NCBI GenBank assembly: GCA_947629725.1
Contig: CANREU010000075.1
Span: forward strand, 1-7,214
DNA from: an uncultured Clostridia bacterium
Lineage (GTDB): Bacteria; Bacillota; Clostridia; Christensenellales; Borkfalkiaceae
DNA length: 7,214 nucleotides
Direction of reading: 5' to 3'
In this document: positions 1 through 5,774 of the stretch, piece after piece
Layout of the letters: the number at the start of each line of letters is the position of its first letter
Numbering within the stretch: the stretch's first letter is position 1
Program-made: the position numbers and the translations under genes
The notes under the pieces: generated by a model
Databases searched by the model: none
Told to the model about the DNA's origin: nothing
Seen by the model: only the letters and a program-made list of their open reading frames with translations

Positions 1-37
1 CCGTGAAGTAAACATGACCGCATTATTATAATAAGGA

Positions 38-60
38 CACCCTTCGACAAGCTCAGGGTG
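38..60. repeat. Palindromic repeat with CACCCT/AGGGTG stem
   Basis: CACCCT (38-43) pairs with AGGGTG (55-60) across an 11-base loop, TCGACAAGCTC. The core, CTTCGACAAGCTCAGGGTG, resembles a dispersed intergenic repeat that I recall from many bacterial genomes. I could not verify that recollection here. It is probably noncoding. Confidence 0.6.
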
Positions 61-96
61 ACGTGTTTTATGGCGAGGCAGGAAAACACACTCTTC

Positions 97-119
97 CGCC
101 CCCGCCCTCGGAGGGGGCG
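97..119. repeat. GC-rich inverted repeat
   Basis: CGCCCCC (97-103) and GGGGGCG (113-119) form a 7-bp stem around a 9-base loop. It is the first of several GC-rich hairpins in this gene-free region. There is no T-run on either side, so it does not read as a classical intrinsic terminator. Confidence 0.5.
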
Positions 120-135
120 CTCCCCGCACCCCTGC

Positions 136-162
136 CCCTCGCCCCCCAAAGGAGGGCGAGGG
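136..162. repeat. 9-bp perfect inverted repeat
   Basis: CCCTCGCCC (136-144) pairs perfectly with GGGCGAGGG (154-162) around a 9-base loop. It is followed by CAAG, the same tail seen after the G-rich arms of other repeats in this window. It is likely a dispersed palindromic repeat. Confidence 0.6.
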
Positions 163-173
163 CAAGCTCTCCC

Positions 174-205
174 CTCATTCCGAACGGAGCCGTAGGCGGA
201 GTGAG
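174..205. repeat. Nested hairpin repeat
   Basis: CTCATTCCG (174-182) pairs with CGGAGTGAG (197-205). Eight of nine pairs are Watson-Crick and one is a G-T wobble. Inside the loop a second stem forms from ACGG (184-187) and CCGT (190-193). This two-level fold is typical of dispersed palindromic intergenic elements. Confidence 0.6.
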
Positions 206-261
206 TGAATCTTGTCCCTGTCGCGTTTTCGGAAACTCGTGGGCACCCCTCACCCTACCCC

Positions 262-283
262 CCCCCCACAAGTATAAGGGGGG
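262..283. repeat. C6/G6 hairpin beside a ten-C homopolymer
   Basis: A run of ten C (258-267) faces six G (278-283) across the loop ACAAGTATAA, giving a stem of at least 6 bp. The 23 bases at 270-292 recur at 495-517 with two differences. The block starting near 244 (CACCCCTCACCCTACCC) resembles the block before the tandem array at 6908-6950. It belongs to a local repeat family. The homopolymer length could be a sequencing or assembly variable. Confidence 0.6.
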
Positions 284-353
284 AGGCAAGAGAAAAGCGC
301 CCCCACAAACGAGGGAGGAGGTGAAAACTGTAAGTCGGACGCGCAGAAAGAAA

Positions 354-373
354 CCCCCTGCCTTCGGCGGGGG
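354..373. repeat. Bulged GC hairpin
   Basis: CCCCC (354-358) pairs with GGGGG (369-373), and GCC (360-362) pairs with GGC (366-368) around a TTC loop. T359 is a single-base bulge. The hairpin is followed by ACTGAGGGGGGT, giving the form of a dispersed intergenic repeat rather than a terminator. Confidence 0.5.
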
Positions 374-427
374 GACTGAGGGGGGTGGAAATTCGATGGC
401 AACCCCCTCCCCTGCCCCGCCCGGCGC

Positions 428-460
428 AAGGCATGCCTTCGGCACCCTCAAGGGGAAGGC
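428..460. repeat. Palindrome AAGGCATGCCTT with nested stem
   Basis: AAGGCATGCCTT (428-439) is a perfect 12-base palindrome. Its right arm, GCCTT (435-439), can alternatively pair with AAGGC (456-460), enclosing CCCT/AGGG (445-448 with 451-454). Mutually exclusive folds are therefore possible. No function can be assigned. Confidence 0.45.
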
Positions 461-494
461 AAGGGGGGTGGCGTGGGGCGAGGGCAAGAGTTAA

Positions 495-517
495 AAGTAT
501 AAGAGAGGAGGCAAGAG
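495..517. repeat. Second copy of the 270-292 repeat
   Basis: This 23-base stretch (AAGTATAAGAGAGG then AGGCAAGAG) matches 270-292 at 21 of 23 positions. In the first copy the G-run is intact and forms a hairpin. Here two G-to-A differences remove the pairing partner. It lies 15 bases past the stop of the protease gene. Confidence 0.6.
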
Positions 518-531
518 GAATGCTGCCGCAC

Positions 532-1290
532 TTACTTGGTGCGGGAGAGTTTTACGGCGGTCCAAATGATGTGCGCGGCGCAGAGGGCGCCGCAGAGCGC
601 CGTCGCGATCCAGAAGGAGAGCTCCCACGGCGAGCCGCTCCCGACGGAGGAGACGAGGTTGCCGCCCACGTCGAACAGGGCGTGGAGAAGGACGCAAAGC
701 CAAAGGTTTTCCGTGCGGTCGAGCACGACCGCAAACATCCCTCCGAGCAAAAAAGTGTACCCCATCTGCAAAAAAGTCGCCGCAAGACCCGCCCCTTCGA
801 GGAGGTTGAGGAGGTGCCAGACGGAGAAGATCGCCGAGGAGATGAGTACGCTCCCGATATATCCGAACTTGCGCGAAGAGAGCTTTTTGCGAATGGCCGT
901 ATGGACGAACCCGCGGAAGAAGAGCTCCTCCATGAGCCCCACGAGGAGGCATTCGAGGAGGAAGAGCGGGAGAAGGCCGGGGCGGTCGACGGAGGCCGTA
1001 CCCCCGATGAGAGCGCCGAAGGGGAAGTTCGCGAGCACGACGAGAAAACAGGGCAGGCACCAGAGGAGTTTTTTGCCGAAACGGGAAAAATCCCCCTTCC
1101 AATCCCCCGAGCCCGCGAGGAGCACGAGGAGGAGGGCGGAGAGAACGCCGCGGGTGAGCACCCCCTTCGAGAGGGCGTCGAGGCGGGCGTCTGCCGAAAA
1201 GGTCACGAAATAGGCGACGGCGACCGTCCCCGCGGTGAGGGCGAGGAGGATCCACGCCGCGATCTTAATCCCCTTTTTCAATGGTCTCAC
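532..1290 (-). CDS. CPBP family intramembrane metalloprotease (CAAX protease-like)
   Basis: This is a 252-residue polytopic membrane protein of the CPBP/Abi family, intramembrane glutamate-type metalloproteases. The family motifs are present and in order: EExxxR as E121-E122-LFF-R126, FxxxH as F155-SVW-H159, and HxxxD as H203-ALF-D207. Hydrophobic segments are clear near residues 10-30, 47-60, 76-95, 106-121, 146-160, 174-190, 196-206 and 225-247. The substrate is unknown; relatives include CAAX-prenyl processing enzymes, bacteriocin-immunity proteins and membrane scaffold proteins. The start is GTG at 1290, with no strong ribosome binding site. A TTG at codon 4 (1281) preceded by GGTGAG is an alternative. 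The 5' end overlaps the upstream Lgt-family gene by 26 bases, which suggests translational coupling. It is the last gene of the minus-strand operon. Confidence 0.9.
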   Translation of the reverse strand: MRPLKKGIKIAAWILLALTAGTVAVAYFVTFSADARLDALSKGVLTRGVLSALLLVLLAGSGDWKGDFSRFGKKLLWCLPCFLVVLANFPFGALIGGTASVDRPGLLPLFLLECLLVGLMEELFFRGFVHTAIRKKLSSRKFGYIGSVLISSAIFSVWHLLNLLEGAGLAATFLQMGYTFLLGGMFAVVLDRTENLWLCVLLHALFDVGGNLVSSVGSGSPWELSFWIATALCGALCAAHIIWTAVKLSRTK

Positions 1291-2062
1291 CGAGTTTTTT
1301 ACAGTATTTTCCGAACCAAAGCAGGCGGAAGAGCAAAAGCCCCGCTCCCAAGAGGATCATGAGGATGCAGATCGTCTGCGAGGGAGAGAGGAAGGGAAGA
1401 AGAGAGGCGCCGCGGTCGTCGTCGCGGAAGAACTCGATGACAAACCGCCACACGCCGTAAGCAAAGAGATAGTAGACAACGATAAACGGGCTCTTGCGCG
1501 CGATGAGGAAGTAGACGAGCACCCCGAAGAGGGCGAAAAGAAAGAGGGATTCAAAGAGCTGGATGGGGACACGGGTCTGCATTTCGCCGTCTACATACAT
1601 GGGGAGCCCCACCCAACTGTCTGTGAGTTTCCCATAGCAGCACCCCGCAAAGAGACACCCGAGCCGCCCGATCGCGTGCGCCGCCACGATGCAGGGAAAG
1701 GCGCAGCAGACGACGGTGTTCAAATAATAGATATGTTCCTTCTTCTTGAAGAGGAAGTGCCCGATCCCGAAGTAGAGGGCGAGGAAAAACGCCGCCGCCC
1801 CCGCGAGCCCGCCCGCAAAGGTAGCCCCCTCGAGATCCCACACCCCCGTCTTCATCCAGCTGAAAAACGCCTGAAAGAGGACGGCGGAGAGATACCCGAA
1901 GAGAATGGACCCCAGCCCGACGAGCAGGGAAAAATTGAAGACTTTCGGGGGGAGCTTGCGCCTGTCGCAGAACACGCGGAAGAGGACGATCGCCGCTACG
2001 ATCCCCAAGAGGAGCATCCAGGTATAGAGGTCTAACCCGATGAACTTGACGTCCGGGAACAT
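1265..2062 (-). CDS. lgt: Prolipoprotein diacylglyceryl transferase (Lgt) family protein
   Basis: This is a 265-residue polytopic membrane protein of the Lgt family. Canonical Lgt moves diacylglycerol from phosphatidylglycerol to the lipobox cysteine of prolipoproteins. Family features are the GGL segment (residues 85-87), the arginine loop GRLGCLFAGCCYG (132-144, R133), and the late motif WRFVIEFFRDDDRG (205-218, with R206, E210 and R213). About seven hydrophobic segments are visible. Two points diverge from classical Lgt. The histidine usually found just before GGL (H103 in E. coli) is Ala84. The Asn of the GRxGNF loop is Cys136, with two more cysteines nearby (C141, C142), a variant I associate with Clostridia-type homologues. 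Enzyme activity is therefore probable but not certain. The ATG at 2062 has a strong AAGGAGG site at 2067-2073. The gene begins 19 bases after its upstream neighbour and overlaps the protease gene. Confidence 0.83.
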   Translation of the reverse strand: MFPDVKFIGLDLYTWMLLLGIVAAIVLFRVFCDRRKLPPKVFNFSLLVGLGSILFGYLSAVLFQAFFSWMKTGVWDLEGATFAGGLAGAAAFFLALYFGIGHFLFKKKEHIYYLNTVVCCAFPCIVAAHAIGRLGCLFAGCCYGKLTDSWVGLPMYVDGEMQTRVPIQLFESLFLFALFGVLVYFLIARKSPFIVVYYLFAYGVWRFVIEFFRDDDRGASLLPFLSPSQTICILMILLGAGLLLFRLLWFGKYCKKLGETIEKGD

Positions 2063-2066
2063 CTTT

Positions 2067-2073
2067 CCTCCTT
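2067..2073 (-). promoter_or_regulatory. Shine-Dalgarno site of the Lgt-family gene
   Basis: Read on the minus strand this is AAGGAGG, four bases before the ATG at 2062. It fixes the start and lies inside the 19-base gap after the upstream stop, consistent with translation within one polycistronic mRNA. Confidence 0.85.
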
Positions 2074-2081
2074 ACGCGGTC

Positions 2082-3122
2082 TCACACCGCCTTCGCGAAC
2101 TTCTTCTTGTTTTTGAGCTGCGCCTCGAGGTCGCTGCAAGCCTCCTGCAACTCCTCGGGGGTCTCGCTCACGTCCACGCCGTCGAGAATGTTCTGGAGAC
2201 GGTATTCCGTCGCGAGATAGCGGATGGTCTGATAGCCGATGACGGTGGTGAGCGTGCCGTTGACGAGCCCCTGCACGGAAGAGTCGACGATCGCCGAGAT
2301 CGCCGTGCCGAGGAAGGGGATCCCCTTCACCGCGTCCCCCATCGTCTTCACGACGGTACCCCCCAAATTCACACCCCCCACGCCGTAGGCGATGAGGGAA
2401 TTCTGGAGCACCGAGCAGAAGATGCGGAAGAGGCGGGCGTCCGAGGGACGGAAGCCGTAGAGGAAGACGAGGTCTCTCACGAGCTGCAAATTGACGAACA
2501 CCACGAGGAGAGAGTCGATCTTCGCCGTCTGCGAGAGAGCGGAATAGGTCGCCGAGCGCATGGAGCTGCGGAAGATGAGCTCCTTCGCCGACTTTTTCAC
2601 CGAGCCGCCGTAGAGCAGGGTGAGGTTGCGCTTGATGCCGTCGTCGTCCCCCGATTTGAGGCACGCCGCCAATTCCACGACCGTCTCCGAATCGTACCAG
2701 CCCACCCCGTCGACGCTCGCGGTGAGTTCGACGATCTTCTCCGCGACCTCACGGCGCACCTTCTTGTTGTGCCGCTTTGCGGCGCGCGCCGTGTAGGCGT
2801 TGACGTTCGTCTCGAAGCGGGGCGCATGCATCACCCGCGCCACGGGCACGATGTAGAGCAAGATGAAGAGGAGCAGGAACACCCCGCCCGCAACGTAGCC
2901 CGCGTATTCGTTCACTCTATAAACTTCGAGAGCGACGAAAAAGAGCAGGGCGAAGAGGGCGAGCCCGACGACGATCGCGACGAGCCGCAGCATCCCCCGC
3001 GCGCCGCGGGTGTTCTGCCTGCGGGCATATTTCCGCTCGTATTCATAGATGGAGAGGGTCCCCGTCCTCGGATGAGACTGCGCCTTCTTTTCGACGGGAA
3101 CGAGCGCCTTGTCCTTTTTCAT
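2082..3122 (-). CDS. DUF697/YcjF-like two-TM membrane protein
   Basis: This 346-residue protein has a charged cytoplasmic N-terminus, two adjacent transmembrane helices (about 44-66 and 73-96) and a large soluble C-terminal region. Residues about 183-245 resemble the DUF697/YcjF pattern I recall. A run of small and hydrophobic residues is followed by D203-SLLVVFVNLQLVRDLVFLYG and then an arginine-rich helix ending near SLIAYG. E. coli YcjF has the same two-TM-then-DUF697 order. DUF697 proteins have no established enzymatic activity; several are linked to GTPase or stress-related operons. Residues 250-305 are Gly-rich and hydrophobic, possibly membrane-associated, and the tail is a charged helix (318-345). 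The ATG at 3122 has GGAGG five bases upstream and a near-consensus promoter. It is the first gene of the minus-strand operon. The family call rests on remembered pattern only. Confidence 0.65.
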   Translation of the reverse strand: MKKDKALVPVEKKAQSHPRTGTLSIYEYERKYARRQNTRGARGMLRLVAIVVGLALFALLFFVALEVYRVNEYAGYVAGGVFLLLFILLYIVPVARVMHAPRFETNVNAYTARAAKRHNKKVRREVAEKIVELTASVDGVGWYDSETVVELAACLKSGDDDGIKRNLTLLYGGSVKKSAKELIFRSSMRSATYSALSQTAKIDSLLVVFVNLQLVRDLVFLYGFRPSDARLFRIFCSVLQNSLIAYGVGGVNLGGTVVKTMGDAVKGIPFLGTAISAIVDSSVQGLVNGTLTTVIGYQTIRYLATEYRLQNILDGVDVSETPEELQEACSDLEAQLKNKKKFAKAV

Positions 3123-3127
3123 GTGTG

Positions 3128-3132
3128 CCTCC
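3128..3132 (-). promoter_or_regulatory. Shine-Dalgarno site of the DUF697-like gene
   Basis: GGAGG on the minus strand lies five bases before the ATG at 3122. Two bases further upstream is the foot of a GC hairpin (3135-3150) that could influence access to it. Confidence 0.8.
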
Positions 3133-3134
3133 GT

Positions 3135-3150
3135 GCGGGGAGCGCCCCGC
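3135..3150 (-). other. GC hairpin in the 5' leader of the minus-strand operon
   Basis: GCGGGG (3135-3140) and CCCCGC (3145-3150) form a 6-bp perfect stem with an AGCG loop (CGCT on the transcribed strand). It fills most of the predicted 32-base leader, between the start near 3154 and the ribosome binding site. It may stabilise the mRNA or modulate translation; neither is shown. Confidence 0.5.
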
Positions 3151-3160
3151 TGCGTATCCT

Positions 3161-3189
3161 ATTGTATCACGGCGCGGCGGATTTGTCAA
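3161..3189 (-). promoter_or_regulatory. Sigma-A promoter of the minus-strand operon
   Basis: Read on the minus strand, TTGACA (3189-3184), a 17-base spacer and TACAAT (3166-3161) form a near-consensus vegetative promoter. A TGA just before the -10 gives an extended -10 element (TGn). Transcription is predicted to start near 3154, leaving a leader of about 32 bases. Such a strong match argues for constitutive transcription unless a repressor is involved. Confidence 0.85.
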
Positions 3190-3203
3190 CGGGGAGCAAA
3201 CGC

Positions 3204-3232
3204 TTGCAATTTTTTTCCGTACATGGTATAAT
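3204..3232 (+). promoter_or_regulatory. Sigma-A promoter of zinc-ribbon/tex operon, predicted leaderless
   Basis: TTGCAA (3204-3209), a 17-base spacer and a perfect TATAAT (3227-3232) preceded by TGG (extended -10) form a strong promoter. The usual -10 to start distance puts +1 at about 3239, which is the A of the zinc-ribbon ATG. No Shine-Dalgarno sequence could therefore be present on the mRNA. The promoter faces away from the minus-strand promoter, with 14 bases between the two -35 hexamers. Confidence 0.8.
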
Positions 3233-3238
3233 CCTCCT

Positions 3239-3523
3239 ATGGAAAAGGACGGAGAAAAGCCGAAAAAACAGCTCGCGCGGGAAAAGAAGCGGGCGGAAAA
3301 GAGGGAACGGGCGCGGAAAAAGCACATCGTCCTCTGCCCGCACTGCCAAAGAGAGGTGCTCGACCACATGACGGAGTGCCCCTTCTGCCACGGGGAACTC
3401 ACCCCGCTCGGCTATCGCGGAAGGAACGAGAAGACATTCAAGATCGTCCGCGCCGTCTCCTATGCCGTCCTCTTTGCAATCGCGGCGGCCGTCTTCGTGC
3501 TCGCGATCGTACTGACCAAATGA
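3239..3523 (+). CDS. Small zinc-ribbon membrane protein
   Basis: This encodes a 94-residue protein in three parts. Residues 2-29 are a highly charged Lys/Arg/Glu helix. A zinc ribbon with two CPxC knuckles (C33/C36 and C47/C50) binds one predicted zinc ion. A single C-terminal transmembrane helix lies at about 69-92. It is probably tail-anchored, with the ribbon in the cytoplasm. No specific function is recognised; such ribbons often mediate protein or nucleic-acid contacts. The ATG at 3239 is chosen because the promoter's -10 ends at 3232, so any start further upstream would not be transcribed. The bases before it (ATCCTCCT) are not a ribosome binding site. The gene ends 14 bases before tex and is very likely co-transcribed with it. 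Confidence 0.8.
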   Translation: MEKDGEKPKKQLAREKKRAEKRERARKKHIVLCPHCQREVLDHMTECPFCHGELTPLGYRGRNEKTFKIVRAVSYAVLFAIAAAVFVLAIVLTK

Positions 3524-3525
3524 AC

Positions 3526-3530
3526 GGGAG
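3526..3530 (+). promoter_or_regulatory. Shine-Dalgarno site deciding the tex start
   Basis: GGGAG lies seven bases before the ATG at 3538. An earlier in-frame ATG at 3520 overlaps the upstream stop (ATGA), but this site lies downstream of it and it would add only six residues. The 3538 start is preferred. Confidence 0.75.
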
Positions 3531-3537
3531 TGTGAAC

Positions 3538-5724
3538 ATGGAAGAACAGACAAAGACGGCGGAGATCGTCTCCGTCCTCGCCGCGGAATTTTCAAAGCCC
3601 GAGCAGCATGTGAAAAACATCGTGCAGCTCCTCGACGAGGGGAACACCGTCCCCTTCATCGCCCGCTACCGCAAGGAGATGCACGGCACGACGGACGACC
3701 AGACCATCCGCGCGATCAGCGACCGCCTCGGCTATCTCCGCAACCTCGAGACCCGCCGCACCGAAGTGAAAAATTCGATCGCGGGACAGGAAAAACTCAC
3801 CGCGGAGCTTGCCGCCGCCATCGACAGGGCGGCGACCCTCGCCGAAGTGGAGGACCTGTACCGCCCCTATAAACAGAAGCGCAGTACGCGGGCGACCGCC
3901 GCGAAGGAGAAGGGGCTCGAGCCCCTCGCTCTCCTCCTCTCGGAGCACCCCGAACGGGACCCCGCCGCCGAGGCGGCGGCGTATATCGACCCCGAGAAGG
4001 GGGTGAACACCGCGGAAGAGGCGCTCGCGGGGGCGAGCGACATCCTCGCCGAGAACATCTCGGACGACGCCGCGGTGCGCAAGCTCCTGCGCGCCTTCTA
4101 CGAACAGCGCGCCTTCCTCTGCTCGGAGGCGGCGAAGAAGGCCGAAAAGGACGGCGTCTATTCCAATTACTACGGTTTTTCCTCCCCTCTCGACAAATTG
4201 CAGAGCCACCAGGTGCTCGCCCTCAACCGCGGGGAACGGGAAAAGGCGCTCAAAGTCTCCCTCGAAGTGGACCGCCTCGGCGCGGAAGAGCTCGTCGCAA
4301 GAAAGACGGTGAAGCCCGGGAAGGCGGCCTCCTTCCTCCGCGGGGCGGCGGTGGACGCCTATGAACGTCTCCTCGCCCCCTCCCTCGAAAGAGAGGTGCG
4401 CGCGAGCCTCACCGAAAAGGCGAACGAGGGCGCGATCGGGCAGTTCGCCCTCAACTTAAAGCCCCTCCTCATGCAACCCCCCGTGAAGGGATTCGTGACG
4501 ATGGGGCTCGACCCCGGTTACCGCATGGGGTGCAAGGTCGCCGTCGTCGACGGGACGGGCAAGGTGCTCGACACCGCCGTCGTCTACCCCACCCACGGCG
4601 AACGCCAGAGGGCGGAGTGCATCGCAAAACTCGCCGCCCTCATCAAAAAACACCGCGTGGCGCACATCGCCATCGGCAACGGCACCGCGAGCCGCGAGAC
4701 CGAGCAGATGACCAACGAACTCATCGCAAGTCTCGGACATGGTGCGGGCATTTCGTATGCGATCGTGAATGAGGCGGGCGCTTCGGTGTACTCCGCCTCC
4801 CCCCTCGGCGCGAAGGAATTCCCCGAATACGACGTAAACCTCCGCTCGGCGATCTCCATCGCGAGAAGATTGCAGGACCCCCTCGCCGAACTCGTGAAGA
4901 TCGACCCCAAGTCCATCGGCGTCGGGCAATACCAGCACGACATGCCCGAAAAACGGCTCTCCGAGGCGCTCGGCGCCGTCGTGGAGGACTGCGTGAACGC
5001 CGTGGGCGTCGACGTCAACACCGCTTCCGCCCCCCTGCTCGCCCGCGTCTCGGGGCTCAACGCCTCCGTCGCGGAGAATGTGGTGAAGTACCGCGAGGAG
5101 CACGGCTCCTTCCGCTCCCGCCGCGAACTCGTAAAGGTGAAAGGGCTCGGAGAAAAGGCATACGAACAGTGCGCGGGCTTTATGCGGGTGCCCGAGAGCG
5201 ACCGCGTGCTCGACAACACCGCCGTCCACCCCGAGAGCTACGAGGCGGCGGAGACTCTCCTCTCTCTTCTCGGCTATACGATGGACGACGTGCGCGCGGG
5301 CAGGCTCGGCGAACTCACCGAAAAACTCAAAGTTTACGGCGCGGAGCGCGCCGCGAAGGAGTGCGGCGTGGGCGTCCCCACCCTGCGGGACGTCGCCGTC
5401 GAGCTCATGAAACCGGGGCGGGACCCCCGCGACGAGCTCCCCCCTCCCCTCCTCCGCACCGACGTGCTCGAGATCAAGGATCTGAAGCCCGGCATGGAAC
5501 TCAAAGGCACCGTGCGGAACGTGATCGACTTCGGCGCATTCGTGGACATCGGCGTCCATCAGGACGGGCTCGTGCACATCTCGCAGATCTCCGATAAGTT
5601 CATCCGCCACCCCTCCGAGGCGCTCTCGGTCGGGCAGGTCGTCACCGTGCGCGTGCTCGACGTCGACCTCAAAAAGAACCGCATCTCCCTCACGATGAAG
5701 AAGGACCGCCCGAAAAAGGCGTGA
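3538..5724 (+). CDS. tex: Tex family RNA-binding transcription accessory protein (S1 domain)
   Basis: This encodes 728 residues, full length for Tex. The domains are in the expected order. The Tex N-terminal helical domain comes first (about 1-310), with the typical VPFIARYRKE segment near 38-47. A YqgF/RNase H-like domain begins at MGLDPGYR (322-329). The conserved stretch with VGQYQHD lies at 462-468. Tandem helix-hairpin-helix motifs span about 486-550, and a C-terminal S1 domain spans about 652-722 (GTVRNVIDFGAFVDIG). Tex is a cytoplasmic nucleic-acid-binding protein linked to transcription and RNA metabolism; its exact role is unsettled. Homologues influence toxin expression in Bordetella and other pathogens. 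I see no truncation or frameshift. It is probably expressed from the promoter upstream of the zinc-ribbon gene. A repeat hairpin begins 16 bases after the stop. Confidence 0.97.
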   Translation: MEEQTKTAEIVSVLAAEFSKPEQHVKNIVQLLDEGNTVPFIARYRKEMHGTTDDQTIRAISDRLGYLRNLETRRTEVKNSIAGQEKLTAELAAAIDRAATLAEVEDLYRPYKQKRSTRATAAKEKGLEPLALLLSEHPERDPAAEAAAYIDPEKGVNTAEEALAGASDILAENISDDAAVRKLLRAFYEQRAFLCSEAAKKAEKDGVYSNYYGFSSPLDKLQSHQVLALNRGEREKALKVSLEVDRLGAEELVARKTVKPGKAASFLRGAAVDAYERLLAPSLEREVRASLTEKANEGAIGQFALNLKPLLMQPPVKGFVTMGLDPGYRMGCKVAVVDGTGKVLDTAVVYPTHGERQRAECIAKLAALIKKHRVAHIAIGNGTASRETEQMTNELIASLGHGAGISYAIVNEAGASVYSASPLGAKEFPEYDVNLRSAISIARRLQDPLAELVKIDPKSIGVGQYQHDMPEKRLSEALGAVVEDCVNAVGVDVNTASAPLLARVSGLNASVAENVVKYREEHGSFRSRRELVKVKGLGEKAYEQCAGFMRVPESDRVLDNTAVHPESYEAAETLLSLLGYTMDDVRAGRLGELTEKLKVYGAERAAKECGVGVPTLRDVAVELMKPGRDPRDELPPPLLRTDVLEIKDLKPGMELKGTVRNVIDFGAFVDIGVHQDGLVHISQISDKFIRHPSEALSVGQVVTVRVLDVDLKKNRISLTMKKDRPKKA

Positions 5725-5739
5725 CCCGAAGCGAAACTC

Positions 5740-5774
5740 CGCCCTTGCCGAGCGGCAAGGGCGTTAAAAATGCA
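5740..5774 (+). repeat. 35-base direct repeat, left copy, with 10-bp hairpin
   Basis: CGCCCTTGCC (5740-5749), loop GAGC and GGCAAGGGCG (5754-5763) form a perfect 10-bp stem, followed by TTAAAAATGCA. The whole 35 bases recur identically at 6831-6865, on the other side of rhuM. It follows the tex stop and could act as a weak terminator, but the tail is TTAAAAA rather than a T-run. Identity ends exactly at both borders. Confidence 0.85.

Larger units (their letters stand above)
1..531. other. Gene-free, repeat-rich intergenic region
   Basis: I see no credible gene here. The open frames on both strands are low-complexity (Pro/Gly/Arg-rich) and cross palindromic repeats, as expected of GC-rich noncoding DNA. 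The region is a string of short inverted repeats, C-runs and G-runs, listed separately. It lies beyond the 3' end of the minus-strand protease gene, which stops at 532. Related G-rich repeat units ending in GGAGGCAAG recur at the other end of the window (6921-7024). The first 37 bases are more A+T-rich and contain a perfect 12-base palindrome, TTATTATAATAA (23-34), with no recognisable partner promoter element. Confidence 0.75.

Noticed and set aside
23..34. TATAAT in the TTATTATAATAA palindrome as a promoter
   Set aside because: No acceptable -35 hexamer occurs 16-18 bases away on either strand, and no gene follows.
63..494. Overlapping 143- and 139-codon open frames in the left intergenic region
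   Set aside because: Both are open on opposite strands over palindromic repeats, with Pro/Gly-rich low-complexity products and no ribosome site.
385..1362. A 325-codon plus-strand open frame over the protease gene
   Set aside because: It lies opposite a gene with intact CPBP motifs. The product is Glu/Arg/His-rich without recognisable domains, which is typical of antisense shadows in GC-rich DNA.
2040..3371. A 443-codon plus-strand open frame across the DUF697-like gene and the divergent promoters
   Set aside because: It runs through both promoters and into the zinc-ribbon gene out of frame, and its composition is charged and His/Arg-rich. The minus-strand frame has ordered TM helices and a ribosome binding site.
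4456..5610. A 384-codon minus-strand open frame inside tex
   Set aside because: It is antisense to the YqgF, helix-hairpin-helix and S1 domains of tex. The length is explained by codon bias.
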